A stretch of 33,930 nt of DNA from Apostichopus parvimensis (Eukaryota > Echinodermata > Holothuroidea > Aspidochirotida > Stichopodidae). The position numbers were made by a program, and so were the translations under genes. Below, piece after piece: positions 21,400-32,453 of the stretch (positions within the stretch are counted from its first letter, which is position 1; the number at the start of each line of letters is the position of its first letter). The stretch is taken from positions 24,413 to 58,342 of the forward strand of contig KN890122.1 in NCBI GenBank assembly GCA_000934455.1, given 5' to 3'. Below the pieces are notes generated by a model. It was given only the letters and a program-made list of their open reading frames with translations, had not been told where the DNA came from and did not search any database.

Positions 21400-22522
21400 C
21401 GGCTTGATAGTGGGAGGCTCAAGGGGTGGGACCTAGTCCCCAATGGACCTAGCATCACGGCACTACCAAATGCCGCCTCCGTCTGTAGTGTGACCAATAA
21501 ATAGCAGGCCTCTATGTCCTCTATGGGAATGCTGGCAAACAGCGCTGTTGAGGCTGCGTCACCCCTGATGTCATATGTGCTCTTGCTACACTGGATCCAT
21601 TCATGAAGGGACAGACGGTTTCCACAAGCCAGCCAGCTGGACAGGGTGTTCTTGACACCGACGAGAAGGGAGCTTGAGGCAAAATGAGCAGCGATGTCGT
21701 CAACCCCGAAGTGCTTCTGTTCTGAGGAGGTACCATTTCAACGCTCTGACAGGGCACCACCTCTTGTCCTCGGGAACTGAAGATTTTTATCTGTGGGATG
21801 GAGATGTCCTCAGGATTGGGATTGGGACCATCCTCACCCCATGGTTCTCAAACCTAATGTGATTCTGCTTGATTGCCAATGCCACAAGGAGCAGCATCTT
21901 CTTAGTCAGGGCTGCTAGAGAGGACGTTGCCATCAGTTCATATGGAGGTTTAGTTAGGGCTCGTTAAACTGTTGAGAGCCTCCAGGATGGAGCCAGCTGT
22001 CTGACCCGTGGTCCTTGTTGGCAATCCCTCTAATGAGTTGAGCAATGTCCCTGTTGTAGCCCAGCGTGGAGCCGTCTAGAAACCCTTGATGAATCGCTGA
22101 GATTGCTGACCTGTAAATTTTTGATGGTCCACACTTGTTGCATTCTTGAAAAAGCGAGTAGGGAAATTCGGCTATCTGTGCTAGAGGTGCCTCAGTAGGC
22201 AGTACATGTCTTGCCGGCACCATGCCCGAACTTCCACAGGGGGGAATCGTAATTGCAGCAGTCGTTCTTCGTCTAGTCTGGCCGCCACTGTGGCAGCTGC
22301 CTCCGAAAAGCCTTTCTGTCTGAGGCCAGTCCGGACAACTTCCAGGCATCTAACGGCAGCCCCTTGATATCTGGGTGGGTGAGTGTCCCCCGTCTCTAAG
22401 ACAGCTGGTAGGGCTTGTCCGGCAGGATCGTCAGGATGTCCATTAGGAGTTGGAGTATCTCCCAAACCAGGGTCTGCGATGTAAATCTGACTTACTTTGA
22501 GCTCTGATCGTTGGCTCTTCAA
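21400..22522 (-). pseudogene. DIRS tyrosine recombinase remnant
   Basis: The minus-strand frame from 22522 includes CLEVVRTGLRQKGFSEAAAT, like the start of the DNA-binding SAM-like domain in DIRS recombinases. Then comes YRSAISAIHQGF with STLGYNRDIAQLIRGI (about 22070-22160). Further down, PVRALKWYLLRT-like sequence and SSVARAH near 21560-21590 mark the catalytic part. After the His an extra two bases shift the frame before the conserved Arg of the H-x-x-R pair. Several stops lie between these pieces, so no active enzyme can be made. An intact relative would recombine a circular DNA intermediate into the genome. Confidence 0.75.
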
Positions 22523-22749
22523 TCTGATGCTCCCAGCATGTACTTACAGCTGCAGCTAGAGGTCTTTACTATTCACATTGTTTGCAGGCCACAGTAAACA
22601 CATGGTTGCTATGGTGCGAAAGGAAACTTAAGTTCCATGGGTTGCGAATAGCGACAAATAGCAAGTCAACATGCGAGTCCCAGAATGGGACTACTAGTAT
22701 GAATCTGCCCCTGGAGGAGCCGATTTTCTTCAGGACCTAGAAAGATGTA

Positions 22750-23500
22750 AGCTTCCAGGAAGTCCTATGGAAGTGACATGGCGTCGGTGTGGTACGCCTG
22801 GGGGTGGAACCACCTGGAACAGAAGGTCTGGAGTTTGGCGTTCTCTCACGTTGCAAACATGTCTATCACTGGCTTGCCGAAGATGTGGAAGATCCTGTTG
22901 CAAGTTGCCTGTGACAGAGTCCATTCCTTTGGGTTGATGTGCCCCCTGGATAAAGCTTCCGCCATCATGTTTTGTTTTCCTGTGATTTGTTAGGCTCGCA
23001 GAATTGTGGCGGAGTCCTCGGCCGCCGTGATTACTTCCCATGCTAGCCAGCAAAGTATCTCCGAGTGTGTACCTCCCTGACGGTTGATGTATGCCATTAC
23101 CATGGAACAGTGGTCGTCTTGCCCCATACATGGTTGTGAAAGTGTATCTCCAGGACGTTGATGTGACATCCTCTCTTCATTGGAGGCCACGTTCCCTAGG
23201 CGGTATGGTTGCTCCAGTGAGCCGTCCATCCAGTCAGTGAGGCGTCCGTTGTGACTGACATCATTGGGAGGTTCGTGGTGAAGGGAACACCTCTGCTCCA
23301 GTTCTCTGAGTTGAGCCACCAGAGGAGGTGTGGGTGATGTCTTCCGACCTGGGTACTGGCGCGGTCTGGTCCAGCCGTTTGGGGTTGGTTGATTTCAGGA
23401 GGTGCAGCTGTAGTGGCTGCATGTGCAGCCTGCACAACTGGACCATGTGACCATACTGGCCATCAACCCTAGGGCTGGAAGCCACGTCATTGCAGTTGAT
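22750..23500 (-). pseudogene. DIRS RNase H region remnant
   Basis: In minus-strand frames VTTDASLTGWTAHWS (about 23220-23260) matches the first catalytic Asp motif of retroelement RNase H. Later pieces are MVMAYINRQGG, then ITGKQNMMAEALSRG with the typical N.AEALSR end, and VIDMFATRENAKLQTFCSRW, the conserved DIRS segment after it. The pieces lie in more than one frame with stops. RNase H would remove the RNA strand during reverse transcription. Confidence 0.75.
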
Positions 23501-24270
23501 GTCTGTTATGCCAAGATCAGTCTCTTGGTCTTGATGATTGAGGTGATCCTCTCTTACGAGGGTCTGGCGACCCCATGAAGTCCAGCATCGCCTCTAGAAA
23601 TTTGATTGTCTGTGTAGGTGTCAGACAGATTTCTCCGTGTTGACAATCCAGCCCAGTTCCAGGAGGATCTGCACCGTCTTGTGGACGTTGACGGCTGCTT
23701 CTGACTGTGACTCCCCTACTTAAAGCCAATGGTCTAGATAGACATAGTGTGAGACCCCTCATCTTTAGAGGTAGGAGACTATCGCTCCCGCTATTCGTGG
23801 TTATCTTGACTTGCATAGTTGAATGTTAGGAATCAACGATGGCCTTAATACATGAGGATGTGAAGGTAAACGTCCTTCAGGTCTATAGTTGCCGCCCACA
23901 TGCCCTTTCTGAGTAGGGGTATGATTAGTTTTAAAGTTTCCATGCGGAAGTGTTTTGGCCCGACATAATTTGAATTGAAGGGTATTAAGTTTAGGATGGT
24001 ACCATCCAGTTTTTTGGTTAGAAAAAAGGGAGACCGGAAGCGTGGTCCCACTACCTCTACCCTCTTGAGAGCTAAACTATGGACAGGGTCCATGGGTGTT
24101 GGGGTCTGTCTGCCTCCGCCCCCAAAAAGTATGCTGGAGGTGAATTCTATTTTGTACCCCCTTGCAACTGTGTCTAACACCCACATGTCCCCGTCTATGT
24201 ATTCCCATTGCTGGGAGAACCTTGACAGTCTCCCCCCCCCACCTGCGGTTTTGGCGAGGTAAGGTGGGCA
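23500..24270 (-). pseudogene. DIRS reverse transcriptase remnant
   Basis: The minus-strand frame 24186-23845 reads VLDTVARGYKIEFTS, then RSPFFLTKKLDG, HFRMETLKLIIPLL and MWAATIDLKDVYLHI. The last holds the motif A Asp. This matches the fingers and palm of DIRS1/Ngaro reverse transcriptases. After a frameshift, the complement of 23723-23746 reads YVYLDHWL, where the family has YLDD: the second Asp of the catalytic pair is His. A further piece, CLTPTQTIKFLEAMLDF, is the segment after motif C. The enzyme is dead by frameshift and by active-site loss. Confidence 0.82.
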
Positions 24271-24279
24271 CCCCTAGGG

Positions 24280-25744
24280 CCGGGAGGCCAATGACGGTCA
24301 GGTGGAGGAGCAGTTCTTGTCTCATCTGATCATAGATGCCAAGTCTTAGCCTGTTCCTCTTGACTCCCACGGACGTCGACTTGATAAACTTCGGCCTCTG
24401 CCCAGTATCTGCCTCTGCCCTGGGTATCGCTGATCTCTCTCCACTGGCTGCCCTATTATCTCTTGGGCGTAACGGTCTTGACCTGTGTCTTCCATTGTCC
24501 CGAACTCGAACTTGGCTAGGTTTTCCAGCGGGGAAACTTCTTTCTGCAATTCCCCAAGGGACGGCAGCGCAAATATTCTGGCTTTGGCTTCCACCGACGG
24601 ATGGTGGAGATGATTTCTTCCCGTCTGGCCTTTACAGAACGTGTGACAAACCTTGCTAGCTGGTCATGGGTCAGTCTGACTAGTGGCCCTAGGAGCAGCA
24701 ATAACTGTCTGCCTCGTGACGCGACACATGGTTCTCGCCCTGGGGGAGCTGCGGTGGTAGCTAATCAGCACTTTGGTAGTCAGCAAAAGGACGAAGGCAA
24801 ACTTCATTCCGGAGCGGGCCACTGTGTCAATGTCCACCAGCAGCTCCTCCAGTTTCCGTTGTGCATGGTCCATGAATACTTGGGATGAAGAGGCGCCTTG
24901 TTCTGCCTTCGATTTCTCTTTTGACTCCCAGTGATCATCGGGACTCTGACTGATCTGTCTGCCCTGGACGGAAGCGCAATTCACTTCCTTTTGAATCTAT
25001 CGTAACAGGCCACGTCGACCGGCATGGTGGATCTCGGTTTGCTTGATGCTTCTCCCAATACCGTTAGTCTTGACACCAGGGCCGGTTTCTGCGGCTGCGG
25101 GTCTTGTTCTTCGAAACCCAGGTGCCTCTGGAAGACTTCTGCAGCCGGTGCTGTTCGGAAGGTAGTACTCCCCCTGTCATGGGAGCCTTTTCCAATTCGA
25201 CGCTCCGATCGAGCCCCTCCTCCATGGGGTCGAAGTCCATGTGGTCTGTCGGATCATCCTCCTCATCTTCCAGACCCGAAAGGTTGACAGACGCCCTGCA
25301 GTCCATGATGTTGTCTCCTTCTGCTCCCCTCCACGGATTCGGAGCTGGATGTTGAATCGTGCTTGGGGTTGGTGAGACCGTTCCATGTCTGTCCCCGATC
25401 TCTGATGTTCTCTCTCTAGTGAAGAAAGCAGGAGGCCTTTTAACTGAGACAGCCACGCTGGCTGCTCCTCCTGGATTGCGATGACTCGTCAGAGGATGGT
25501 GACAGTTGTCTTCTCCTGTTGCGTCTTGGAGACCTCGAGTGAGACCTGACTCTCTCTCTCCTTCGGCTCTCTCTTGGCCGTCTGCTTCTACCTCTCCTAC
25601 TACCTCTCCCTCCTCTTCCTCTCCCGTCTCTCCTTCTTCCCCCGCTCCTGGGGAACCATTGGGGTTCAGAATCAAATCCAACTTATCCTGCAGCTTGTTC
25701 CTCAAGGCCATGAACCAGCTATCTATTTCCTGCCAATTTGCCAT
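24280..25744 (-). pseudogene. DIRS gag-like frame, partly intact
   Basis: The likely start is ATG at 25744-25742 (MANWQEIDSWFMALRNKLQDKLDLILN-type opening, a predicted amphipathic helix). Frame 25744-25064 is open for about 226 residues, with an acidic EEGETGEEEEGEVV stretch and many S, R and P. The continuation is spread over other frames to about 24350 (such as KARREEIISTIRRWKPKPEY and GELQKEVSPLENLAKFEFG). No zinc knuckle is seen, as is usual for DIRS gag-like proteins. The role is inferred from position upstream of the reverse transcriptase. Confidence 0.65.
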
Positions 25745-26439
25745 GGTAAATTTGATGCACACCAAACAGGGGTCTCTCCTCGTACAGGATCAACACTTGG
25801 GGCATAGCTCGTGAGCATCCCACCCCCTTCTTGGGCAAACAGGGAGCAGATGATGCATTTTAACTAACTCCCCCACATGACTGAAACCCCAGATTAAGGA
25901 AGAACTATTCGCGAAACCTAAACGAAAGGTGAGTGAAACTAACAAGAGTGACGCGAAGAGTGAGTGGAGGGGAATAAGCTAACAGAGGGTAGAATGACGT
26001 AATGTTATCTTACCAACGTGCCTCCTAGAGGCATGTGGCTTACAAACTACGCTACGAAAACGGCCTAGAAAACCAACCCCACATTGGAAGAGAGCAACAT
26101 GGAGAAAACCAACTTAACAACGAAGTAAAAACCCAGATACAACACAAAAACATGTATACAAAAAATAACGTACGTAGTGTGAGAAAGTGAGAAACAAAAT
26201 GGCGGAAACTAAGGTGCAGTTCACTGAACTTCTACCCCCGCAATAACAGCAAGGAGAAACTTTGTATGAAGGTCTTTCTCACAAAACAGACCAAAAATCC
26301 CTCCCTTTACAAGAAAAGGATACTTATCATGCTGGAAAGGTCATCTACAGTAAGATGTCTAGAATCCGATGGAAGAAAAAAATCTGATACTGTAAGGACG
26401 AAATCCGAAGGAAATATTCCGATCAAAGAAATGCATGTA

Positions 26440-28815
26440 GGCACTTAAAATGAAAGAACGAGAAGGAAGGGTAGCTTGGACTTGCCCATGGGGCAATTGC
26501 ATATACAGTATATAGTAGGCTGGAAGTGGGTAAGAAAGGAGCAAAGTAAATTCATATGTTCCATGTTAAGTTTCTTTAGGAAATCAAAAACTTTAGACCT
26601 CTGGCCTTGCAGTGACACCTACAGTATAATTCCACAATTGCAGATATTTAAATTTAAGGTTCACAGGGGACAATAGCTTGGAATGACTCACCAGCAAGCT
26701 GCATTTATAGGAAACTGAAGACAGGTAAGAGAGGAGTAAAGTAAATTTATATGTTGCATGTTAAGTCCCTTTAGGAAATCAACAACTTCATTCATATCTA
26801 GCCTTACAGTGACACCTGTAATTCCATATTTAAAGGATTTTTACATTTAAGGTTCACAAGGGAGAATAGCTTGGAATTAAGCTTGGAGGCAAGAGCATCT
26901 ATAGTAGGCTAGAAGTGTGTAAGAGAGGAGCAAAGTCTCTTTAGGAAATCAACAACTTCAGATCTAGCCTCACAGCGACACAGGTAATTCCATATTTCAA
27001 GGATTTTTAAATTTTAAATTCACAGGGGGCAATAACTTGGACTTGACCATGAGGCAAGTGCATCTATAGTAAGCTGGAAGTGGGTAAGAGAGGAGCAAAG
27101 TAAATTTATATGTTCCATGTAAAGTCTCTTACGAATAAAAAAAGTCAGACAATTAGCCTTGCAGTGACACCTATAATTCCACAATTGCAGATTTTTAAAT
27201 TTAAAGTTCACAGGGGACAATAGCTTGGACTTGCACATGAGGAAAGTGCATTAGCATGCTGGAGATGGGTCAGAGAGGAGCAAAGTGAATGTATATGTTG
27301 CTGCATGTTAAGTCTCTTTAGAAAATAAAAAAACTTCAGACCTTTAGCCTTGCAGTGACACCTATAATTCCATATTTGAAGGATTTTAAAGTTAGGGTTC
27401 ACCGGGGACAAAAGCTTGGAATTGCCCATGAGGAAAGTGCATTAGTAGGCTGGTGAAGGGTCAGAGAGGAGTGAATTAAAAATATATGTTGCATGTTAAG
27501 TCTGTATACGAATTACAAACTTCAGATGTAGGCTTAAAATGACACTTGAAATTCCATATTTGAAGGATTTTTAAATTTAAGGTCCATAGGGGACAATAGC
27601 TTGGACTTGCCCATGAGGAAAGTGCATTTATAGTAAGCTGGAGATGGGTAAGATAACAGCGAAGTCAATCTATATGATGCATGTTAAGTTTCTTTTAGGA
27701 ATCACAAACTTCATATCTAGCCTAACAGTGACACCTGTTTAAGGTTTACATTTTAAGGTTTACAGGGGACAATAGCTTGGACTTGCCCATGAGGCAAGTG
27801 CATTTATAGTAGGCTGGAAGTGGTAAAGAGAAGAGAAGAGTAAAGTAAATTTATATGTTATATGTTGCATGTTAAGTCTCTTTAGGAAATCAAAAACTTC
27901 AGACCTTTAGCCTCGCAGTGACACCTTTAATTACACAATTGCAGATAAAAATTTAAGGTTCACAGGGGACAATAGCTTGGAATTGCCCACCAGGAAAGTG
28001 CATTCATAGAAGGCTGAAGACAGGTAATAGAGGATTGAAGTAAAGCTCTATGTTGCATGTTAAGTCTCTTTTGGAATTACAAACTTCAGATGTAGCATTG
28101 AAATGACACCTGTAAAAATTCCATATTTGAAGGATTTTAAAGTTAAGGTTCATAGGGGACAATAGCTTGGACTTGCCCATGAGGAAAGTGCAGTTATAGT
28201 AGGCTGGAAGTGGTTAAGAGAAGAACAAAGTAAATTTTATATGTTGCATGTAAAGTCTCTTTAGGAATTCAAAAACTTCATACCTTTAGCCTTGCAGTAA
28301 AACCTTTAATTCCATATTTGTAGGATTTTTAAATTTAAGGTTCACCAAGGGACAATAGCTTGGACTTGCCCATGAGGAAAGTGCATTTATAGAAGGCTGA
28401 AGACAGGTAAAAGAGGAGTGAAGTAAATTTTTATGTTGCATGTTAAGTCTCTTAGGAAATCAAAAGCTTCATATCTAGCCTTACAGTGACACCTGTAATT
28501 CCATATTTGAAGGATTTTTAAAGTTAAGGTTCACCAAAGGACAATAGCTTTGACTTGCTCATGAGGAAAGTGCATTTATAGTAGGCTGGAGACAGGTAAG
28601 AGAGGAGTGAAGTAAATCTATATGTTGCAAGTGAAATCTCTTTAGGAAATCAAAAACTTCATATCTAGCCTTACAGTGACATCTGTAATTCCATATTTGA
28701 AGGATTTTTCAATTTAGGGTTCACAGGGACAATAGCTTCATATTGCCCAACAGGAAGTGCATTTATAGTAGGCTGGAGATGGTTAAGAGAGAAGCAAAGT
28801 AAATCTATATGTTGC
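26440..28815. repeat. ~188-bp satellite array, about 13 monomers
   Basis: The marker AATAGCTTGGACTTGCCCAT and its variants recur near 26476, 26668, 26867, 27035, 27221, 27413, 27598, 27774, 27972, 28163, 28355, 28546 and 28735. Spacings are 168-199 bp, averaging about 188. Other shared blocks per monomer are GTGCATTTATAGTAGGCTGG, GTTGCATGTTAAGTCTCTTT, CTTGCAGTGACACCT and ATTCCATATTTGAAGGATTT. Monomers differ by many substitutions and small gaps. Confidence 0.95.
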
Positions 28816-28850
28816 CCACACAACGGAGGCTTCAATCTATAAACAGTTAA

Positions 28851-29155
28851 GGAATGATTTTGTATACAATTTGAAGTCTAGTTTAATATTAAGGTAGAAG
28901 TTTGAACACTTGACTTTCTACTAATTTGAATGGTTGCATGTGCACTTTAATATTGCTTATATCTTTGTTATTATTGTTCTACAATAACAAAAATGAAATC
29001 AGTTTTAAGCAATATACTGGTCAACTATCAATATCTAATATACAGTACTGAAAATATGCTGATTTCTTTGTTATTAATGTTCTACAGTAACAACAAGTGA
29101 ACTCAGTTTTAAACAATATACTGGTCAATTATCAATATCAAATATATAATATATA
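28851..29155. repeat. Dispersed duplicate, block A copy 1
   Basis: Similar to 31597-31795 in the same orientation, with GGAATGAT..TGTATACAAT, TTCTAATAATTTGAA-like, ATTGCTTAT and TTTTAAGCAATATACTG in the same order. Confidence 0.75.
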
Positions 29156-29735
29156 CTGAAAATACTGTTTGCAAACCAGTACAAACAGTCTCATTTTTTT
29201 TAAATTATTTTAAGTTAGTCTTTGGTAAGGTCGGACAGTTCACATGACACCATGGAGAGATGGGATAACATTTAAAACATTTCAAATTATGCTGTAAATG
29301 ATTAGCAATCCAAAGAACTCTGTTTTGCCAAAAAGTTATCCTGCACCAAATTCTGCAATATGTCGTGTTTTTTTTTTCCTTCAAATATGAATTTTGGACA
29401 ATCCTTCCTTAAGTTTCTCCTTTATAACAGTTAGTACAAGCTTCTTCAACAACTTAGAAATTTCTTTCCTTAATTTGAAAAGTTGAAACTTGTTTGTTTT
29501 AACATGGTTATTGTTTGAAATCTCACTTCTGTAAGCTCTTTAGTTGTTTACCAGCTACGGTATGGGAGGTAGTGAAGATCAGCATTTAGTTGCAATCATC
29601 ACACTTTATTTTCATGAATTTTCTGCTTACTATCCCATCGAACTGCGACTTTTCCCAAAATATTACAAATCGCTCATTGGCAATATCATTCACATAAAAA
29701 TATGACTATAATTAGGCAATATTAACATATTGTGA

Positions 29736-29840
29736 ATTCATTTGGCAAAGGTAAGGTCTGCTTCTAATTGTCTACAGTATGTCAATAAATTCATAAAACG
29801 AAAAAAAAAAAGGTCTAACTTTGGTAGTACAGATTTTTAG
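29736..29840. repeat. Dispersed duplicate, block B copy 1
   Basis: Similar to 32328-32453: ATCATTTGGCAA-like, TGTGTCAATAA-like, ATTCATAAA followed by A-rich, then TCTAACTWTGGTAGTRCAGA. Confidence 0.75.
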
Positions 29841-31245
29841 CTAACGTTTGTTTATTGAAACCTACAGAGGTAGCTAAGTGAATAATGTCCCAATTGATAT
29901 TCCCTACAACCTAAACCACATGAATAAGACTCCTCTCATAGATAAGGAAATGAATGAAGTACTCAAGACTTAATATCACAAATCATCTACAAATTGTGTA
30001 CACATATAAGGTATGTAATGTTTTTCAAATGACCACCAAGTAATATGTTCTTCTTTCTTCGATGTTGTGTTTTTTAATAGTGCAACTTCTAGCAACTTTC
30101 CATGATTTCCATGGGTTTTTCAATGACATTATCAAATTTTCTATTACTGAACAATGAAACTAAAAGTTAATATGTTGGTATTATAGTATATATTTTCTTT
30201 TAAACTTGTAACACAACATCACAGGTCCTGACTGTAGACTACAGGTTACTAGCTTGACAAATACAGTAAATCCAAACAATTGCAATGCCACAAAGTTTTG
30301 GAAAGTGGCATGACTTGAAATAGGGTAAAATATTCTGTAAAAGATAGAATCTTCCTACAATGTCACTGCATATGCCTAGTCAACATATCCAGTTTCCACA
30401 ATCTTGATAAGACTTATTTGAATGTAACTGTAATTAATGCTATATCAAACTTTTCCATGATTATAGCACAGTATAGGTTAAAATGTTGGGTTTCCCAAAT
30501 TATTCAAAGGAGACGCACCACCCAAGCATCATCATTGATCTACGTGATAGAGATAACTGTCACAAACATTTTCTCCGAACATCTAGAGAAATCATATTCC
30601 ATTGGGAGATATCACAGATCGAGTGTTTCTTCACCCACAAGGGCTGAAGACTTGATCAAGTCCAACTATAACATCATAGATCGACACACATGCTTAAATT
30701 TGTTTTTACTCTTTCCTTATGTTTTGCAACATTTCCTTTTTATATTTGAGAGGGAATTTGCCAAAGCTGATATCTAACATATATTGAAGCTCTTCACATG
30801 CCGTCATGATGGTACTGCTTTCAGTATCATGCAACACTATTAACATTATACCCTTGAATTCACTGGAAAAGAAACACAAAGGGAGAGTGAAAGGTTTCAG
30901 ATTCCAGTGGCACTAGAACATTACAGACTATTTACAAAGTGACAGCTCCCATACAAACCTCAAGAACTAGGATATCGTCCAAATTGAGCAAGATTTATCT
31001 CAGTTGTTTTGGGGAGTTGTTTATCAAAATGATTTCTAGAATACAACCTAGAGATGATAGTTGGGTTCATGTCCGTTTCAAAGCTGACACAATCACAGTC
31101 ATGTAAAGCAGACTCATACTTTAAGACAGTCCAAGATTTTCTATGTTACTGTACAATTGGTCAAGTTGGGCAGTGTGCAGAAATGTTGAAGTTGCTAAAC
31201 ATCTGTTGTGGCACTTACAGTGGTATTCTGTCCAGGTTGACAGGA

Positions 31246-31345
31246 CCGTCCGGATGCAACATTTTCGGACGTTTTCTGACACCTTCGGACACTCGAACGT
31301 GTTTGTACTTTTTACTCCAACAATATTCACTTTTAATCCGGACGG
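31246..31345. repeat. 10-bp inverted repeat in CCGGAC-rich patch
   Basis: CCGTCCGGAT at 31246-31255 and its exact complement ATCCGGACGG at 31336-31345 enclose 80 bp that also holds CGGACG and TTCGGACAC. TGTCCGATAATCCGGTGCAT at about 31530 resembles termini of pogo-like DNA transposons. Element limits cannot be set. Confidence 0.55.
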
Positions 31346-31596
31346 AACATGCGGTTTACCACCTCCTGTTTCACACCAGATTAAATCAATCTTCTCAGTT
31401 TTTTACAATAGAAGTAACAATGGTGATATTTTCGATATCTGTCCGATAAACCAGACATTTTAGCCCTATTAAAAGTACCAATACAGTAAGGAGTACAGAG
31501 GCAAGAACCCTTCCACTTCAGAAAAATGTCTTGTGTCCGATAATCCGGTGCATACTGCGGTATTGCGTTCAGGTATTTGCGTGTTGGTCCAAAACA

Positions 31597-31795
31597 GGAA
31601 TGATACTGTATACAATGTGAAGTCAATTTTAATAAGTAATATAAAGTATTCAAGTCAGTTTTTTGACACTGACTTTCTAATAATTTGAAATGTTCCACAC
31701 TTTGATATTGCTTATTTCTTTATTATGAATGTTCTACAGTAACGACAAATGGAGTTAGTTTTAAGCAATATACTGATCTATCAATATCAAGTAGA
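31597..31795. repeat. Dispersed duplicate, block A copy 2
   Basis: The second copy of the block at 28851. It has one, not two, versions of the GCAATATACTG segment. Confidence 0.75.
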
Positions 31796-32327
31796 CAATA
31801 ATAAAACCATGCTATCATCAAGAAAGATGTGTCAGTGATTGGGGAGCCTCAGAATACGGTTGACTATGTCTATCAGTGCCTTCTTGGGCCCAAGTTGGGC
31901 GCCATCTTAGGAAACTGCAATCACCCTTTGCACAATCACTTCATAACAGTGAAATCAAGATACTAATACTGATTGATACAAATACTAATACAAATAATAA
32001 TACATATACTAATAGACATTGGTAGACTCAGGCTACCTTATCTGAAGACAAATCATCACCCAAATTCTTTTATCCCTCATACGATGAAGCAGCATAACAA
32101 CAGCTTGCATCGTTGAGTTTTGTGTGTATGTTACTTTGTGTTTGTATTGTATGTGGTGGCTGTGTTTCTCTTCTTAGCTTTTACTTTATATTGTATATTT
32201 CATTTTCATTGTATATTCTATTTTTCGATTATTCAAGTTCATGTGTGAGTGACTGAATTTCCTTACTTGGAGAAATCAAGTTCTACTTACTTACATATAT
32301 GATGATAAGCAATATGAATGTATCCGA

Positions 32328-32453
32328 AATCATTTGGCAATTTAGGTAAATCTGCTTTGAATGTCTATACTATGTGTGTCAATAACAGGGCAGGAATCAA
32401 CATTAATTCATAAAAAGCAAAAAAAATCTAACTATGGTAGTGCAGAATTTTAC
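32328..32453. repeat. Dispersed duplicate, block B copy 2
   Basis: The second copy of the block at 29736. It contains a short extra segment (CAGGGCAGGAATCAACATT) relative to copy 1. Confidence 0.7.

Larger units (their letters stand above)
20800..26250 (-). mobile_element. Degraded DIRS-superfamily (tyrosine recombinase) retrotransposon
   Basis: This ~5.4-kb block is clearly more GC-rich than its surroundings. Read on the minus strand it carries, in order, a gag-like frame, a reverse transcriptase, an RNase H-like region and a tyrosine recombinase. That order and the recombinase are diagnostic of DIRS/Ngaro-type elements, not Gypsy/Copia, which use an integrase. Every region is broken by frameshifts or stops. 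No methyltransferase domain was recognised, and the stretch between RNase H and recombinase looks shortened. The ends are estimated: neither inverted termini nor split direct repeats could be matched with confidence. A GC-rich hairpin-prone stretch at about 20860-21050 and an A-rich leader at 25860-26250 may be the terminal regions. Confidence 0.85.
28830..31596. other. AT-rich non-coding DNA with duplicated block
   Basis: It holds a ~105-bp segment repeated twice in tandem (about 28945-29155; shared TTTTAAGCAATATACTGGTC), and the first copy of two blocks that recur near 31597 and 32328. A 119-codon open stretch at 30418-30777 has no recognised domain and no good splice sites. Small inverted repeats occur at 31246-31345. 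Confidence 0.5.

Noticed and set aside
21028-26253. CTACCCCC..TAACAG at both ends as DIRS terminal repeats
   Set aside because: Only about 15 of 22 bases agree and the similarity does not extend, so it is not enough to define element ends.
26440-28815. CRISPR-like array
   Set aside because: Monomers are contiguous and diverged, with no unique spacers; this is a eukaryotic satellite.
30418-30777. Plus-strand open stretch of 119 codons
   Set aside because: The first ATG lies 13 codons in, there is no known domain, and no good acceptor or donor. Chance length in this composition is possible.
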